Shown in pieces: positions 62,267 to 64,000 of a stretch of DNA of 64,000 bases. This stretch comes from Sneathiella sedimenti. Its GTDB lineage: Bacteria; Pseudomonadota; Alphaproteobacteria; Sneathiellales; Sneathiellaceae. The stretch is taken from positions 1-64,000 of the forward strand of contig NZ_JAFLNC010000006.1 in NCBI RefSeq assembly GCF_017313765.1. The letters run 5' to 3'. Both the position numbers and the translations under genes were made by a program. Position 1 is the first letter of the stretch. Each line of letters begins with the position of its first letter. Under the pieces are notes generated by a model that made no database searches, was not told the DNA's origin, and saw only the letters and a program-made list of their open reading frames with translations.

Positions 62267-63007
62267 TTAATCCTTCTTAAAACCGGACAGCCGTTCCTCT
62301 TTCCCGGCAGCCCTGCCCGGGCTGTTTTCCCGTTCGAACATGAGGCCATCTTTCAGGCCATAATCCTGCCCCTTGTTTACCAGCATTTTATCAGCACGGA
62401 GCGTGTGCCAGGAGTTCTCGACTATGGCGCGCGCCATCGTTAGTGTTGCCTCCGAGAGATCGGAATCGGGTACACATTTATTGACCAACCCGATTTCAAA
62501 GGCTTCTGCGCCACTCACGACCCGCCCGGTAAACATCATTTCTTTTGCGTTCATCGCGCCGATGCGTCGCGGCAGGCGTTGGCTCATCCCCCAAAGCGGC
62601 GTAAGGGCCCATTTGCCATGGGTATCCGCAAATTTGGCATTTTCACTACAGACCATCAGGTCACAGGCGAGCGCGAGTTCCAGTGCCCCCGTATAGCAAT
62701 GCCCCTGAACTTCAGCGATGACCGGCTGTGGCAGCCCTTCGATCATCTCTACCGTCTCTGCCTGGAAGAAAGGGTGCGGGGCTTTTTCTCCTGCCTGCAT
62801 TGCTTTCAGGTCATTCCCCGCCGAAAACGATCGCCCTTCGCCGCGCAGGATAACGCAACCGACTTTCTCCGTTTCCCCATAGATCTCCGTTACATGATCA
62901 TGTAGCTCCACAAACAAGGAGGGACTAAGAGCGTTCAAAGCCTCTGGCCGGTTGAGGCTGAGGATGGCAATGCCATCGATGTCTTTTCGTATAACCAGTT
63001 CCGGCAT
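62267..63007 (-). CDS. Enoyl-CoA hydratase/isomerase family protein
   Basis: Crotonase-fold protein, 246 residues. Oxyanion-hole motifs are SFSAGNDLKAMQAG and AEVQGHCYTGALELALACDL, and the family strand IAILSLNRPEALNALSPSLFVEL starts the protein. The second conserved catalytic Glu position is in the KWALTPLWGMSQRLPRRIG segment, where it is not obvious, so the reaction may differ from classical hydration. It converges with the glutamine amidotransferase and abuts the EamA-family gene. Confidence 0.88.
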   Translation of the reverse strand: MPELVIRKDIDGIAILSLNRPEALNALSPSLFVELHDHVTEIYGETEKVGCVILRGEGRSFSAGNDLKAMQAGEKAPHPFFQAETVEMIEGLPQPVIAEVQGHCYTGALELALACDLMVCSENAKFADTHGKWALTPLWGMSQRLPRRIGAMNAKEMMFTGRVVSGAEAFEIGLVNKCVPDSDLSEATLTMARAIVENSWHTLRADKMLVNKGQDYGLKDGLMFERENSPGRAAGKEERLSGFKKD

Positions 63008-63931
63008 TTATGCAGTCCTTTTCGAAGAATCGTTGTGGTCATCCCTGTGACCTTTTCCATACACATACCGTTCCCGGTAAAAGGTATATACGCCACTTCC
63101 TACGATAATCAGACTGCCCATAATTGTCCAACTATCCGGAATGTCGCCAAAGACGACATATCCAAGAATGATCGCCCAGATCAGGATCGTATAGCGGAAT
63201 GGCGATGAAAAACTGATATCACCAACGCGCATTGCCATGACGCTGAAAAGATAGCCGAAGATGATGAAGGAGGCCGCGACGGCAAGCATCACGACTTCGC
63301 TGAAAGCAACCGGTCGCCATTCCTCCGTAAGGGACATACCTGCTCCAACGGTCATAACGGAAACAGATGTCAGGAGAGACACGAACAAGGACGGAAACCC
63401 CACAGACAACCGCCGTGTAGAAATATCTCGCAAAACTATAAACAACACAGCGATGACCGCGAACATTGAGTATTCGTTAAACCCGTCAGACCCGGGCCTG
63501 ACTATCATCAGAACACCAAAAAACCCTGCAAAAATGGCGAGATACCGGCGCCAGCCTACCGTTTCGGATAAGAAAATGGCTCCGGCAAGCGTCACTGCGA
63601 GCGGGAGCGCCTGCAAAATTGCTGACGCATTTGCAATTGGCATATGAAATAGTGCCGTCAGATAAAAGACCGTGCCGCCGACTTCCCCCACAAGGCGAAG
63701 CGTAATAGTTAGCCGGTCTCCTTTTGGGATTCTGTAAATCAAGACCCCTTTAAAAAGGCAAAGCCCGCCGATTAGCAGGGTGGTGAAGATGCCACGTAAA
63801 AACATCGCCTGATAGAGATTTAGCTGATCAGACAACAGCTTCATTACCGTGTCGTTGGCAACATAGGCAGCCATCGTTATGGACATGAAAGCCGCGCCGC
63901 GCATATTGTCAGAGAGAAGAATTGTCATCAA
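63008..63931 (-). CDS. EamA/DMT-family transporter
   Basis: Membrane protein of 307 residues with ten predicted hydrophobic segments in two EamA repeats (about 12-145 and 155-290). Features such as ANASAILQALPLAVTLAGAIFLSETVGWRRYLAIFAGFFGVLMIVRPG and ISFSSPFRYTILIWAIILGYVVFGDIPDSWTIMGSLIIVGSGVYTFYRE are typical of S-adenosylmethionine or RhaT-like DMT permeases. A short start region with two Met codons makes the first residue uncertain. The stop abuts the enoyl-CoA hydratase gene, so the pair is an operon. The substrate is unknown. Confidence 0.88.
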   Translation of the reverse strand: MMTILLSDNMRGAAFMSITMAAYVANDTVMKLLSDQLNLYQAMFLRGIFTTLLIGGLCLFKGVLIYRIPKGDRLTITLRLVGEVGGTVFYLTALFHMPIANASAILQALPLAVTLAGAIFLSETVGWRRYLAIFAGFFGVLMIVRPGSDGFNEYSMFAVIAVLFIVLRDISTRRLSVGFPSLFVSLLTSVSVMTVGAGMSLTEEWRPVAFSEVVMLAVAASFIIFGYLFSVMAMRVGDISFSSPFRYTILIWAIILGYVVFGDIPDSWTIMGSLIIVGSGVYTFYRERYVYGKGHRDDHNDSSKRTA

Positions 63932-64000
63932 TAATTACTCAACTAAATGGTTACAAACCGCAAGCAGTAATTACGAACCAGGGCAAAATTTAAGGCGTCT

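Noticed and set aside
1-64000. Insertion sequences, prophage or genomic island boundaries
   Set aside because: I saw no transposase, integrase, terminal inverted repeats or phage genes; the only tRNA is followed by its own terminator with no attachment-site repeat noticed.

Overview
The window is one contiguous stretch of an alphaproteobacterial chromosome. The main evidence is the joint presence of CtrA, the phosphotransferase ChpT, the CtrA modulator SciP and the sigma-54 activator FlbD, with TTAA-N7-TTAA-type CtrA boxes in motility promoters. The gene content (flagellum, soluble NAD-linked formate dehydrogenase, CoA-dependent aerobic benzoate degradation) would suit a free-living, possibly marine organism of the Rhodospirillales/Sneathiella kind. 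That placement is inference; no rRNA gene is present to test it.

Layout. 1-8.8 kb: housekeeping and accessory genes (patatin-like phospholipase, CBS protein, truncated RsmI, a LysR regulator divergent from an acyl-CoA dehydrogenase/thioesterase pair, a MaoC dehydratase, bacterioferritin plus its ferredoxin, nitronate monooxygenase with a leader of three tandem hairpins, a PilZ protein). 8.8-11.9 kb: a tandem glycine riboswitch in front of L-serine dehydratase, then speD-speE. 12-20.2 kb: aerobic benzoyl-CoA (box) pathway: GST, boxB, boxC, the repressor boxR with a TGCA-repeat operator, a flavodoxin, benzoate-CoA ligase and an MFS transporter; no boxA is present. 20.2-25.4 kb: small enzymes and unknown secreted proteins, a thiolase-like/DUF35 pair, tRNA-Met and mnmA.

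25.4-56.8 kb is a motility and cell-cycle region. It holds flgL-flgK with an unknown upstream gene, fliK-flgD-flgE, sciP, then fliF-fliG-fliH-fliN-motA-flbD-flhA-flhF-flhG and a large FliK-like protein. A short metabolic insert follows (MmcQ/YjbR, TrhO, a PEP-mutase-family enzyme), then fliJ-fliI divergent from ctrA, and the chemotaxis operon cheA-cheW-cheY-cheB-cheR with chpT upstream. CtrA probably drives early flagellar and chemotaxis promoters, SciP modulates it, ChpT phosphorylates it, and FlbD with a sigma-54 promoter drives later genes such as fliK.

56.8-64 kb: a DUF3553 protein, a formate dehydrogenase operon (fused NuoE-NuoF-like diaphorase subunit, molybdenum/tungsten catalytic subunit, and an unexpected class I glutamine amidotransferase), an enoyl-CoA hydratase and an EamA-type transporter.

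The most unusual signal is the leader of the nitronate monooxygenase gene. It has three copies of a 35-nt element at an exact 46-bp period. The stems vary but stay paired, with wobble pairs that work only in the minus-strand RNA, while the loop is invariant. This suggests a structured tandem RNA element that I do not recognise.
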